From Prevotellamassilia sp. (GTDB taxonomy: Bacteria; Bacteroidota; Bacteroidia; Bacteroidales; Bacteroidaceae), in the NCBI GenBank assembly GCA_009775705.1, contig VSQE01000043.1, forward strand, positions 1 through 21,098: a stretch of DNA of 21,098 nucleotides. The letters are read 5' to 3'. The notes below the pieces were generated by a model, which saw only the letters and a list, made by a program, of their open reading frames with translations, was not told where the DNA came from and searched no databases. Numbering within the stretch: the first letter of the stretch is position 1; every line of letters starts with the position of its first letter. Below, piece after piece: positions 1-7,173 of this stretch. Made by a program: the position numbers and the translations under genes.

Positions 1-39
1 GAAATCGAAAATGTTCTCCTCAGACCTCTCTACAAGCCG

Positions 40-62
40 AAATTTGATATTTTCAAATTTTT
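40..62 (+). terminator. A/T-rich hairpin, possible terminator of an upstream gene
   Basis: An 8-bp inverted repeat (aaatttga at 40-47, tcaaattt at 53-60) is followed by two more T residues. It lies before the first gene's promoter and could end a gene left of the window. The stem is entirely A/T-rich apart from one G:C pair, so it is weak and may be chance. Confidence 0.25.
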
Positions 63-96
63 GTCATGTACTTAGGGTTATTTGCTTTAGATTTTA

Positions 97-104
97 TACC
101 TTTG
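97..104 (+). promoter_or_regulatory. Bacteroidales -7 box (TACCTTTG) upstream of the M48 protease gene
   Basis: TACCTTTG matches the TAnnTTTG -7 consensus of the Bacteroides primary sigma factor. I see no convincing -33 box 19-21 bp upstream. It would give a leader of about 90 nt before the ATG at 201. That leader contains a near-perfect palindrome at 136-150 (gatccaa/ttggatc around one A). Confidence 0.5.
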
Positions 105-200
105 CAACAGGAAACAATCCTTACCACTATCAGAGGATCCAAATTGGATCGCCTGACACTGGATGGCTTGCCGAACGTAAATTTACAATATTTGAATCAT

Positions 201-1010
201 ATGAAAAAAGTTATTTTAAGAATTTTCACGGTTACGGCGTTTCTTGCCACAACCAGTCCCGCCTACTCACAGTTCAACATAGCGAAAGCCATTGGCGGAA
301 CCGCAAAAGCCGTAAAGGCATTTACCATTACAGATGCCCAGATGGCAGATTATGTGAAAGAGTCTGTAGATTGGATGGACAAGCACAATCCCGTGTTGCC
401 TGAGAACGATCCATACACACAGCGTCTGAGAAAACTCACTGCCGGCATTACCGATGCCGAAGGCATACCTTTGAATTTCAAGGTTTACAATGTAGTAGAT
501 GTAAATGCTTTCGCATGCCCCGACGGCAGTGTGCGGGTGTTTTCCTCGCTCATGGATATCATGAATGATGACGAGTTGCTTGGAGTAATCGGCCACGAAA
601 TAGGCCACGTGCTCAAGCGCCACTCAAAGAATGCTTTCAAGAATGAATTGCTCACAGGAGCTCTCAAAGACGCAGTGGCTTCTGCCGGCGGCAAAGCGGC
701 AGCACTGACTGAGTCACAGCTCGGCACTCTTGGGCAGTCGCTCGTCAGTGCGAAATTTTCGCAAAAACAAGAAAACGAAGCCGATGACTGCGGCTATGAT
801 TTTCTTGTATCCAAAGGAAAGAATCCGTGGGGCATCGTCATGTCATTTGAAAAACTGATGAGCCTCGAAGGAGGATCCGGCAGCAAACAGAGCTACATAC
901 AAAAAATGTTCTCTTCACATCCTGAAACCCAAAAACGCATTGAACACATGAAAAAACGTTGCGAAAAAGACGGCATAGCACGTCCTACGGCAACAGCTGG
1001 AAAAGAATAA
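201..1010 (+). CDS. M48 family metallopeptidase, secreted
   Basis: A 269-residue zinc metalloprotease of the M48 (Ste24/HtpX/BepA-like) family. The zinc-binding HEIGH motif is at residues 132-136, with H132 and H136 as ligands and E133 as the catalytic base; the third ligand is probably E193 in ENEAD. The family's conserved C-terminal SHPET..R element is at 239-246. Residues 1-23 form a signal peptide (basic MKK start, hydrophobic core, AYS before Q24) with no lipobox cysteine, so the mature enzyme should be periplasmic. The ATG at 201 is chosen because it starts the signal peptide; the frame is open further upstream but that stretch has no recognisable sequence. The length suits small periplasmic M48 proteases of the LoiP type, which help control outer-membrane protein quality. 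The substrate is unknown. The gene is monocistronic, with its own terminator. Confidence 0.93.
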   Translation: MKKVILRIFTVTAFLATTSPAYSQFNIAKAIGGTAKAVKAFTITDAQMADYVKESVDWMDKHNPVLPENDPYTQRLRKLTAGITDAEGIPLNFKVYNVVDVNAFACPDGSVRVFSSLMDIMNDDELLGVIGHEIGHVLKRHSKNAFKNELLTGALKDAVASAGGKAAALTESQLGTLGQSLVSAKFSQKQENEADDCGYDFLVSKGKNPWGIVMSFEKLMSLEGGSGSKQSYIQKMFSSHPETQKRIEHMKKRCEKDGIARPTATAGKE

Positions 1011-1052
1011 CGATTACCAGACAAAAAGATATAGCCCCGTAGACGGACTTAT

Positions 1053-1097
1053 AAAAATACTGCATTGTAGCAACCAATTACAATGCAGTATTTTTTT
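1053..1097. terminator. Strong bidirectional-type terminator after the M48 gene
   Basis: A perfect 17-bp inverted repeat (1053-1069 with 1079-1095) around a 9-nt loop. It begins with an A run and ends with a T run of eight, so it could terminate from either side. It separates the protease gene from the methyltransferase operon. Confidence 0.88.
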
Positions 1098-1158
1098 GGA
1101 AAGTACCGTCTTTAGAAAAATGCTCCTTGTCAGTCCCCCTTCTCTCCGTTAAAAAGAG

Positions 1159-1166
1159 TACCTTTG
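1159..1166 (+). promoter_or_regulatory. Bacteroidales -7 box (TACCTTTG) for the TrmH-glycosyltransferase operon
   Basis: TACCTTTG ends 21 nt before the ATG at 1188, which would give a leader of roughly 15 nt. No clear -33 TTTG is seen at the expected spacing. The TTG inside this box at 1164 is in frame with the gene but is better explained as promoter than as start codon. Confidence 0.55.
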
Positions 1167-1187
1167 CCTGTCATTATCACAAACCTC

Positions 1188-1967
1188 ATGCTAAGCAAGA
1201 ACAAATTAAAATACATCCGCTCACTGGCACTAAAGAAAAACAGAGATGCCGAACAGGTTTTTCTGGCCGAAGGCCCTAAAATAACAGAGGAACTGGCCAG
1301 CCATTTCACTTGTCGTCTGCTGGCGGGAACGGCTGAATATCTGTCAAAGAGGTCTCATATCGAAGCCGAGGAAGTTTTGGAAATCAGCCCAAAAGAGTTG
1401 GAGCAGGCCTCACAGCTGAAAAGTCCGCACGATGTGCTGGCTGTATTCAGACGTGAATGTACAGGAGCCTCCCCTTCACCAGCTGATGCGGCAAACATGA
1501 AAACCCTGTCACTCGCTTTAGACGATGTCCAAGACCCAGGAAACCTTGGAACCATCATCCGGCTGGCAGACTGGTTCGGTATCGAAGACATCTATTGTTC
1601 GCTTCACACGGCCGACGCCTTTGCCCCAAAAGTTGTGCAGGCCACAATGGGTGCCATCGCACGTGTACGCATCCACTACGTCAATCTGCCGGATTTCCTG
1701 AATAATCTGCCGGAAGGAACTCCCGTCTATGGAACGTTCCTGGAAGGAGATAACCTCTATAACGAACAACTCACAACCAATGGCATATTGGTTATGGGCA
1801 ACGAAGGAAACGGCATTTCCAAAGAGACGGAACGTTTCATCACCAACCACCTTTTCATCCCGAACTATCCGGCCTCTCGACAAACAAGCGAAAGTTTGAA
1901 CGTAGCCGTTGCTACAGCCGTTGCATGCGCAGAATTCCGCAGACAATCCTTCTTCCAAAAACCATGA
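1188..1967 (+). CDS. TrmH/SpoU-family RNA 2'-O-methyltransferase
   Basis: A 259-residue SPOUT-class methyltransferase that transfers methyl from S-adenosylmethionine to a ribose 2'-OH of tRNA or rRNA. Residues 1-100 resemble the substrate-binding domain seen in RlmB/TrmH-type enzymes (KIRSLALKKNR-like start, then FLAEGPKI). The three SPOUT motifs follow: DDVQDPGNLGTIIR at about 112-125, VMGNEGNGIS at 202-211, and the knot-forming C-terminal motif SESLNVAVATAVA at 234-246. The ATG at 1188 is chosen over an in-frame TTG at 1164 because the TTG lies inside a promoter box. The RNA target cannot be read from sequence. The stop codon overlaps the next gene's start (ATGA at 1964-1967), so the two are translationally coupled. 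Confidence 0.9.
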   Translation: MLSKNKLKYIRSLALKKNRDAEQVFLAEGPKITEELASHFTCRLLAGTAEYLSKRSHIEAEEVLEISPKELEQASQLKSPHDVLAVFRRECTGASPSPADAANMKTLSLALDDVQDPGNLGTIIRLADWFGIEDIYCSLHTADAFAPKVVQATMGAIARVRIHYVNLPDFLNNLPEGTPVYGTFLEGDNLYNEQLTTNGILVMGNEGNGISKETERFITNHLFIPNYPASRQTSESLNVAVATAVACAEFRRQSFFQKP

Positions 1968-3205
1968 ATGCACAGTCTTTGTTTCCGTCCGCACTCGCTC
2001 CGGACTCATGCCTTATATCCTGCATCATATTGTGCTCCACAATGCTGATCAGCTTGATTGCCTTATGGCGGTTCCGCTGGCGCGACTACCTTATTCCCTA
2101 CTTACTTAACTGTAAAAACAAGAGATCGCACGAAACGGACACCGCCTCAAAGGAGCTTCCTAAAATCAGCATCATACTTCCCGCACACAACCAGGCCCAT
2201 TTTCTCGAAAAAAATTTGCCGCTGCTGCTGGAACAGGACTATCCGGCTTTTGAAGTAATCGTTGCAGATGAAGCTTCGACAGATGAGACCGCAGATGTAT
2301 TAAAGCGTCTGGAAAAGAATTATACGCACTTGCGTCATACTTTTGTTCCGTCCAGCGCCCGCTATGTCGGACGGAAGAAATTGGCGATCACATTAGGAAT
2401 CCGCGCCGCCCGTTCCGAATGGTGCCTGCTGACTGAGCCGGACTGTCAACCGGTAAGCACCCGATGGCTGCGGTATATAGGCAACCGGATGAATGACGGA
2501 ACGGATTTCATTCTCGGATATGCGACCTATCTGAACAATGACAGCAGAACCGCACGAAGGGCCATCTATGAACGCCTACGCTATCAGCTACGCTGCTTCC
2601 GCGCCGGCATAAACGGCAAAGCCATCGGAGCAGACGGGTGCAACTTAGGAATCCGGAAAAGCAGATTCATGGAAATGCAGGGATTTGCAAAAAGTCTTGC
2701 CATTCCATTCGGGGAAGCGACTCTTCTGACAGATGCACTGTCCGGACAGAAAAATACCATCGCTGAATTGCATGACGAGGCCATGACAAGGCAAGAACTC
2801 CCCCAACGGCACATCCTGCTAAACGAACGGATCTATCACCAGGAGACACTCCGACATATCAGTGGCAGAGGACGCCTGTTCCGCCTGCGCGAGAGTTGTG
2901 CCTCCTGGTTTACATGGATTTTCACCTTTTCAACTATCTGCTACGTTGCTCTCAGAACCACCACATTCATAGAAACACCGGTATTCCCCCACCCGCTCCT
3001 GTACACGGACGCCGCCTTCCTGCTATTGCTCGCTTTCGCCCTGATCATTCCGGTCATCCTGTTGAGGAAATCTACAAACAGTATGGGAGAACGCCCTTTC
3101 GGAGCTACACTTTATTGGTACGCACTAATTCAGCCCATCCGTAATCTATTACAGAAAATCCGTTGTTACCGTCACCGCAAAGAATTTGTCCGCAACCTCG
3201 GATAA
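1964..3205 (+). CDS. Membrane-associated family 2 glycosyltransferase
   Basis: A 413-residue GT2 (GT-A fold) glycosyltransferase. An N-terminal membrane segment lies at about 16-36. The nucleotide-sugar domain starts with ISIILPAHNQ at 68-77, has ADEASTDET at 101-109, and an acidic LTEPD motif at 156-160 in the place of the usual DxD. Two further hydrophobic helices lie at about 312-332 and 347-367, so the catalytic domain faces the cytoplasm between membrane anchors. This layout is common in enzymes that build envelope glycans from lipid-linked or nucleotide sugars; donor and acceptor are unknown. The ATG at 1964 overlaps the preceding stop. The gene appears complete, but an insertion-sequence remnant begins within about 10 bp of its stop codon, so the original downstream context has been lost. 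Confidence 0.88.
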   Translation: MNAQSLFPSALAPDSCLISCIILCSTMLISLIALWRFRWRDYLIPYLLNCKNKRSHETDTASKELPKISIILPAHNQAHFLEKNLPLLLEQDYPAFEVIVADEASTDETADVLKRLEKNYTHLRHTFVPSSARYVGRKKLAITLGIRAARSEWCLLTEPDCQPVSTRWLRYIGNRMNDGTDFILGYATYLNNDSRTARRAIYERLRYQLRCFRAGINGKAIGADGCNLGIRKSRFMEMQGFAKSLAIPFGEATLLTDALSGQKNTIAELHDEAMTRQELPQRHILLNERIYHQETLRHISGRGRLFRLRESCASWFTWIFTFSTICYVALRTTTFIETPVFPHPLLYTDAAFLLLLAFALIIPVILLRKSTNSMGERPFGATLYWYALIQPIRNLLQKIRCYRHRKEFVRNLG

Positions 3206-3207
3206 AT

Positions 3208-3561
3208 ATACAGCTTCATCGCGCCAACATCCTGTTCAGGCATTATCCGATACTGAAAGACGCCTATCATCTTGCGATGGAACTGCGCCGCATATTCAAT
3301 CAGAAAATCTACCCGACAAAGGCATTGCGAAAGATGAATAAATGGTATGAGAAAGTAATGGCCTTGGGCAACATATACTTCCGCTCTGTTATCAAGACAT
3401 TCAAGAAGCACGCACCGACGATACTCAATTCCTTCCGACAACGCTCCACCAACGCATCTGCCGAAGCCTTCAACTTCAAAGTCAAAATATTCCGCTCACA
3501 GATGCGTGGTGTCCGTGACCGTAATTTCTTCATCTTTCGACTCGTCAAACTCTACGCCTGA
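3208..3561 (+). pseudogene. C-terminal remnant of an ISL3-like transposase
   Basis: About 117 codons reading into a TGA at 3559-3561 match the end of the transposase at the right edge of this window. Shared features are a YP.LK.AY block, RRIF, a WY..V segment, the RSTNA..E motif that carries the catalytic Glu of the DDE triad, and the FFIFRL..LYA ending. The N-terminal domain and both catalytic aspartates are missing, so it cannot be active. The similarity starts at about 3208-3215, just after the glycosyltransferase stop. The sequence differs at many positions from the right-hand copy, so these are related but separate elements. Confidence 0.85.
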
Positions 3562-3619
3562 ACTTTAACACTTCCACCCAACGGTTTGAACATATACACC
3601 GGCATTTCGGATTGACCCC
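3208..3619 (+). mobile_element. Truncated ISL3-family insertion sequence with its right end
   Basis: The remnant covers the transposase C-terminus and about 58 bp of 3' flank. It ends near a TTTCGGATTGACCCC motif (3605-3619). The second element in the window carries the closely related TTTTCGGACTGACCC at the same relative place, 20-60 bp after its transposase stop, which supports reading this motif as the terminal inverted repeat. No left end is present. Nothing recognisable as a gene is seen between this end and 3837. Confidence 0.7.
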
Positions 3620-3836
3620 AAATAATATCCCTATACATACATTTCCAGTCTTCTGACTATGATGGCTCGCAAAACAGCCCTTAGAACGCCCAAAAGGTCC
3701 TTTATCTTCCGTAAGACAATACACTTTTACAGATATGCTATAAGCCAATGAAGGCATCTCACAAAAAAGTTTTCGGCTCCCCATTGTCCCATCTCTTGCC
3801 CCACAAACATGTCGGCTTCTTATTACGCGCCGGTGT

Positions 3837-4343
3837 TCAATCTTCTGTTTCCCCGGTCCGCAGAATCATTGTAGTCGCCCCAATCGTTATGATGGCTCCA
3901 TCCTGTATCTGTACGCGGTCCCTGTCTCCCAGAATGTTATTCATCAGATAGGTTCCTGTTCCGGAAGGTGCATCCTGAAGAATATATTGTGTTTTATTCC
4001 CGCCCTTCCCAGGTTTGACCGTTATGATGCAATGCGTTGTGTCTATACTTGGGTCAACTGTTTTTATAGCCGCATTGGCTTTTGTCCCTTTGACGAAACG
4101 ACCGACAATATTTTCACCTGCACAAAGAGGTATTTCCTGTTTATAGTGAAAAGCATTCTCAATCACGACAAGGTTGCCATAGGCAGGTTGCTGCGGCACT
4201 TCCTGCTTTTGAGACAAGCCCGTACGAATCTTGAATTGCTTGCGACATGCCTCACATTCAAATATCAGTGTCTGCCCTGAAGTATAATTGGTGTCGTCAA
4301 AGATTATAGGATTGTCACACTTCGGGCAGCGAATACGTTTCAT
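3837..4343 (-). CDS. Zinc-ribbon plus FHA domain protein
   Basis: A 168-residue protein with two parts. Residues 1-44 form a zinc ribbon of the MJ0042 type, with CPKC at 6-9 and CEAC at 32-35. Residues about 70-165 form a forkhead-associated (FHA) domain, visible as the IVGR start, a D.SID..H core, DAPSGTGTY in place of the usual D..S.NGT, and an IQDGAIITIG ending. FHA domains bind phosphothreonine peptides, so this is probably a cytoplasmic adaptor that reads Ser/Thr phosphorylation. No kinase is in the window. The ATG at 4343 is chosen over a TTG two codons upstream. It lies 69 bp after the HU-CCDC81-SPOR gene and has no promoter motif I can see, so it is probably the second gene of that operon. 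Confidence 0.87.
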   Translation of the reverse strand: MKRIRCPKCDNPIIFDDTNYTSGQTLIFECEACRKQFKIRTGLSQKQEVPQQPAYGNLVVIENAFHYKQEIPLCAGENIVGRFVKGTKANAAIKTVDPSIDTTHCIITVKPGKGGNKTQYILQDAPSGTGTYLMNNILGDRDRVQIQDGAIITIGATTMILRTGETED

Positions 4344-4412
4344 GGACAATTTATTTTGAAATTATGACCGGAAGAAAATCTGCGTGAAGAGACAAACTGA
4401 TCTACAGAAAGG

Positions 4413-5426
4413 CTATTCTTTAAGTTCCATCACCCAAGCCTCTGCAAAATTCTTGTCTTTTCGCAATTCATTCAGCGCTTTATATGCTTCTTCCTCTGTT
4501 TGAAAACTATCATAAATAACGCGGATCATTTTTTTCTCAATACTGATCCGGGCATGCTGATAGCCCCTTCCACGCAATTGCTCAATGTAGGTCTCCGCAC
4601 CTTTCCGGGCAATGGAACTGGCCAATACGATGGTATATGTTTCCTGAGCAGGAACCATACTCTTCTCACTGGTAAGCATAGCATGATTCTCCTCCTCTCT
4701 ATCATCTGTTGCTTTGAAATTTTGTTCCTTGTTTACAACCGGTTTCCGATTGACAGGCTGTATGGCTTTAGGTACACCGGAAGATACTTCAGGCAGATGC
4801 GGTATAATACTGCAAGCCTCGTTCTGTCTGGTATTGGTTATATTCACCGTGGGAGTTGCCCAAAGAAAATAGAAAAATACGGCACATACAGCAGCAGCTA
4901 CATAATTGACAAGTTCCCTGCTGATGCTCAATGTATAATTTCTTTTTGAATTGCCCCGTATTACCTCGTCTGTTGCAGGAACCGTCTTTCCAGACGAACC
5001 AACTGTTGCAACAGCCTGTATGGAGAACGAGTCAAAACCATATAATTCGGGAGAAACAACACCAGCCTCACAGGGAGAGAAGTCATAACTTCCGTCTATA
5101 CGGAGAATGAGTTTCCCAATGTTGTTGAGTTCAAACTCTCCGGAAGCCTGAAGCTGCTCCTTTACCTGCGCCACGGCTTCCTCTATCAATCTGATTGTTT
5201 CAGGATAGCTCGTATCATAGGCCTGCATGTAAGATTGTATCAAAAGACCATCGTTGTGTTTCAGACGCGGGTTGAAACCTACGCTGCGGTAAGGGGGCAA
5301 AAATATCTGTTCTTCAGAAATATATCGCGCGGGCACATATTGAGTAACAAATCCTCCCAACTGGGGGACTATCACACAATTGTGCTTCAACAACAGATTT
5401 TCGATGTGTCGGGACAGTTCAATCAT
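4413..5426 (-). CDS. HU-CCDC81-type domain, membrane helix, SPOR domain protein
   Basis: A 337-residue inner-membrane protein. Residues 1 to about 135 match the paired HU-CCDC81 bacterial domains: an ENLLLKHNCVIVPQLGGFV start, then a second HU-like unit with LNNIGKLIL at 100-108. These are divergent members of the HU/IHF fold. One membrane helix lies at about 172-190, preceded by Lys/Arg residues (positive inside), which puts the HU part in the cytoplasm. A low-complexity periplasmic linker leads to a SPOR domain at about 261-335 (YTIVLASSIARKGAETYIEQL and so on). SPOR domains bind peptidoglycan stripped of stem peptides at the division septum. The inferred role is a link between a cytoplasmic HU-bound partner and septal cell wall; whether this HU type binds DNA or protein is not certain. 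The -7 promoter box lies only 4 nt from the ATG. Confidence 0.9.
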   Translation of the reverse strand: MIELSRHIENLLLKHNCVIVPQLGGFVTQYVPARYISEEQIFLPPYRSVGFNPRLKHNDGLLIQSYMQAYDTSYPETIRLIEEAVAQVKEQLQASGEFELNNIGKLILRIDGSYDFSPCEAGVVSPELYGFDSFSIQAVATVGSSGKTVPATDEVIRGNSKRNYTLSISRELVNYVAAAVCAVFFYFLWATPTVNITNTRQNEACSIIPHLPEVSSGVPKAIQPVNRKPVVNKEQNFKATDDREEENHAMLTSEKSMVPAQETYTIVLASSIARKGAETYIEQLRGRGYQHARISIEKKMIRVIYDSFQTEEEAYKALNELRKDKNFAEAWVMELKE

Positions 5427-5430
5427 ACTG

Positions 5431-5438
5431 CAAAGATA
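5431..5438 (-). promoter_or_regulatory. -7 box (TATCTTTG) almost touching the HU-CCDC81-SPOR start codon
   Basis: On the minus strand TATCTTTG is followed by CAGT and then the ATG at 5426. Transcription usually starts 4-8 nt after this box, so the mRNA would begin at or next to the start codon. A TTTG at 5455-5458 could be the -33 box but the spacer is only 16 bp. Confidence 0.6.
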
Positions 5439-5600
5439 CCCTTTTTCCCGAATACAAAGCCATTTCGCATCGAGAATTTAACATTATCTTTTTTACAAAA
5501 AAAGCGTATGATTTCTAAGTTTCTGTAAATTAATTACAAAACTAATATTACTCAATATTTGTATTTCAATCCTTGCTTTTACCCTCTTGCTCCTAAGAAT

Positions 5601-6872
5601 CTATTCAGACGAAGAACGCCTTTCAAGTTCGGGCAATTGGATCACGGTTCCTGTTTTTATGTAGTCGGGATCGCTGATATTGTTATGCACAATGATATAT
5701 TGAACAAATCCTTTACTTCCATAGACATGCTCGGCTATGGTACGGAGCGTTTCCCCCTTATCAACCGTATAAGTGTCGCGCGTACCGATTATGGCATATT
5801 TTCCCCCTTTTATCTGCCGGAAAGATGTAGAGGGACTGAGCGGCGTAGTATCTTTCTTACTCTCGGTCTTTTCATCTGTTTCCGGAACTATATCTTTTGC
5901 AATTTGCTGATTTACCGTATCTGTCCGAATTGTGTCTGTTTGTTTTTTCACGGTCTGCGACTTCTGCTGTACGATGGTATCAGAGACAGATACTTCAGGC
6001 TGCATGCCGTAATGCATCATCTCGCAAGGGCAGAACAGCCGATAATATCCGGCAAAATAACTGAGAACCATCAGAATAAAAACAACAAGCAGAATGGCAA
6101 CGACTTTCCACCAGTTTGTCTCCCGGCGTACTTTCTTTTCCGTATATATATAGTTCAGGCGTTTTTCTTCCGGCTGATTTTCCGATGAAAGCAAATCTTC
6201 TTTCGGACAATCTTCCTCAGAAATCGTATGCGACTGGGAAGCAGGTGTTTCTGCGTTCGCCTCTATCTCAGGAACAGCAATATCCTCACGAATGATGTCA
6301 TCGGCCTCAGAAGAGACTGGGATTTCAGGCTCTTCCACGGTCTCTGCCTCTGAATTATCCATTTCGGATTGTTCAGTTTCCACATGGCAAGTTTCCTCTT
6401 CAGAATGATTTTCCTCGTTTTCTTTATCTGGGATAACGGATTCTGTAAAAGCGACTGACTCTGACTGTAATTCGTCATCCTTATCAAGCCCAGATGCCTC
6501 CGGCTCTTTCATTTCGCCATTCACAAGTTCCAAGGCATCAATATCGGTTCCTTCATTAATTACAACCGTCTGAAAATGTGAAAACGGACGATTCACCAGA
6601 TCCTTCAGTCCGCTTTCCGGCACGAACGTTATTTTGGAATGTCCATTGATCTGGAATCTTTCCCCGGTATTGATATTTATACTTTCCCTGTCTCCGACAG
6701 CTACTAACTTAAAGGTGCCGAAATTTTTGATCTTGACAAACTTGTCCTGTTCCAGTCCCTGACTGATGACATCGAAGAAAGTCCGGATAAAAATTTCTGA
6801 TTTCTTTTTGGTCAGTTTTTCTTTATCCGCAATAATGTCGATCAAATCCTGTAGCTGTAATTTTTTTTCCAT
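5601..6872 (-). CDS. HU domain, acidic linker, membrane helix, LysM domain protein
   Basis: A 423-residue protein. Residues 1 to about 95 are a full HU/IHF domain (helical start, KIKNFGTFKL at 47-56, beta-arm with NTGERFQI at 68-75). The Pro normally found in the arm's NPxTGE motif is replaced by Ile (I67), so the DNA-kinking tip is altered. Residues 107-240 are a Glu-rich, probably disordered linker. A basic patch (KKVRR) precedes one membrane helix at about 254-276, predicting HU inside and C-terminus outside. A second linker leads to a LysM peptidoglycan-binding domain at about 365-415 (YTVDKGETLRTIAEHVYG). The gene starts 14 bp after the free HU gene and shares its operon. The inferred role is to anchor DNA or nucleoid protein to the cell wall across the inner membrane. 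Confidence 0.92.
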   Translation of the reverse strand: MEKKLQLQDLIDIIADKEKLTKKKSEIFIRTFFDVISQGLEQDKFVKIKNFGTFKLVAVGDRESININTGERFQINGHSKITFVPESGLKDLVNRPFSHFQTVVINEGTDIDALELVNGEMKEPEASGLDKDDELQSESVAFTESVIPDKENEENHSEEETCHVETEQSEMDNSEAETVEEPEIPVSSEADDIIREDIAVPEIEANAETPASQSHTISEEDCPKEDLLSSENQPEEKRLNYIYTEKKVRRETNWWKVVAILLVVFILMVLSYFAGYYRLFCPCEMMHYGMQPEVSVSDTIVQQKSQTVKKQTDTIRTDTVNQQIAKDIVPETDEKTESKKDTTPLSPSTSFRQIKGGKYAIIGTRDTYTVDKGETLRTIAEHVYGSKGFVQYIIVHNNISDPDYIKTGTVIQLPELERRSSSE

Positions 6873-6886
6873 GGAAAGAAGATTCT

Positions 6887-7162
6887 TCAGAGTTTCAGTT
6901 TATCTTTCAGAATTTGGCTGGCTTTAAAAGACAAAACCAATTTGGGAGGAACCAGCATTCTTTGTTTCGTTGTGGGATTGACAACAATGCGCTCCAGTTT
7001 TTTTCTGACTTCAAAACTTCCGAATCCCTGTATTGCCAAAGAATCTCCGTCACATAAGTTTTCGGCCAGTTCCGCAATAAATGAGCCGGCAATTCTTTGT
7101 ACGTCTTTCGCATCCATATCCAGACGGGATGCCATGGCACTTATGAAATCTTTATTATTCAA
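6887..7162 (-). CDS. HU-family DNA-binding protein, TTG start
   Basis: A 91-residue nucleoid protein of the HU/IHF family. It has the helical N-terminus (NNKDFISAMASRL), GFGSFEVRKK at 46-55, and a beta-arm with NPTTKQRM at 62-69 that keeps the intercalating Pro63. It should bind and bend DNA as a dimer. The start is inferred to be a TTG at 7160-7162, because the family's N-terminal helix needs those residues and no ATG lies upstream in the open frame; the first internal ATG would remove nine residues of that helix. It begins 11 bp after rimO and is followed 14 bp later by the HU-LysM gene, so all are probably one operon. Confidence 0.92.
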   Translation of the reverse strand: MNNKDFISAMASRLDMDAKDVQRIAGSFIAELAENLCDGDSLAIQGFGSFEVRKKLERIVVNPTTKQRMLVPPKLVLSFKASQILKDKLKL

Positions 7163-7173
7163 GAGAAAATTGT

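Noticed and set aside
3659..3754. Small plus-strand frame of about 31 codons after the IS remnant (starts MMARKTALRTPK)
   Set aside because: Too short, no promoter box, no known family; could be debris.
3545..3784. Minus-strand frame of 79 codons over the IS right end
   Set aside because: It crosses the IS terminus and reads antisense into the transposase remnant, so it cannot be an original gene.
5524..5538. Near-palindrome tgtaa-attaa-ttaca after the HU-LysM gene
   Set aside because: A/T-rich with a mismatch, no T tract and no neighbouring regulator; probably chance.
5559..6188. Plus-strand open frame (209 codons) opposite the HU-LysM gene
   Set aside because: Antisense to the membrane and LysM part of a well-supported gene; no domain seen.
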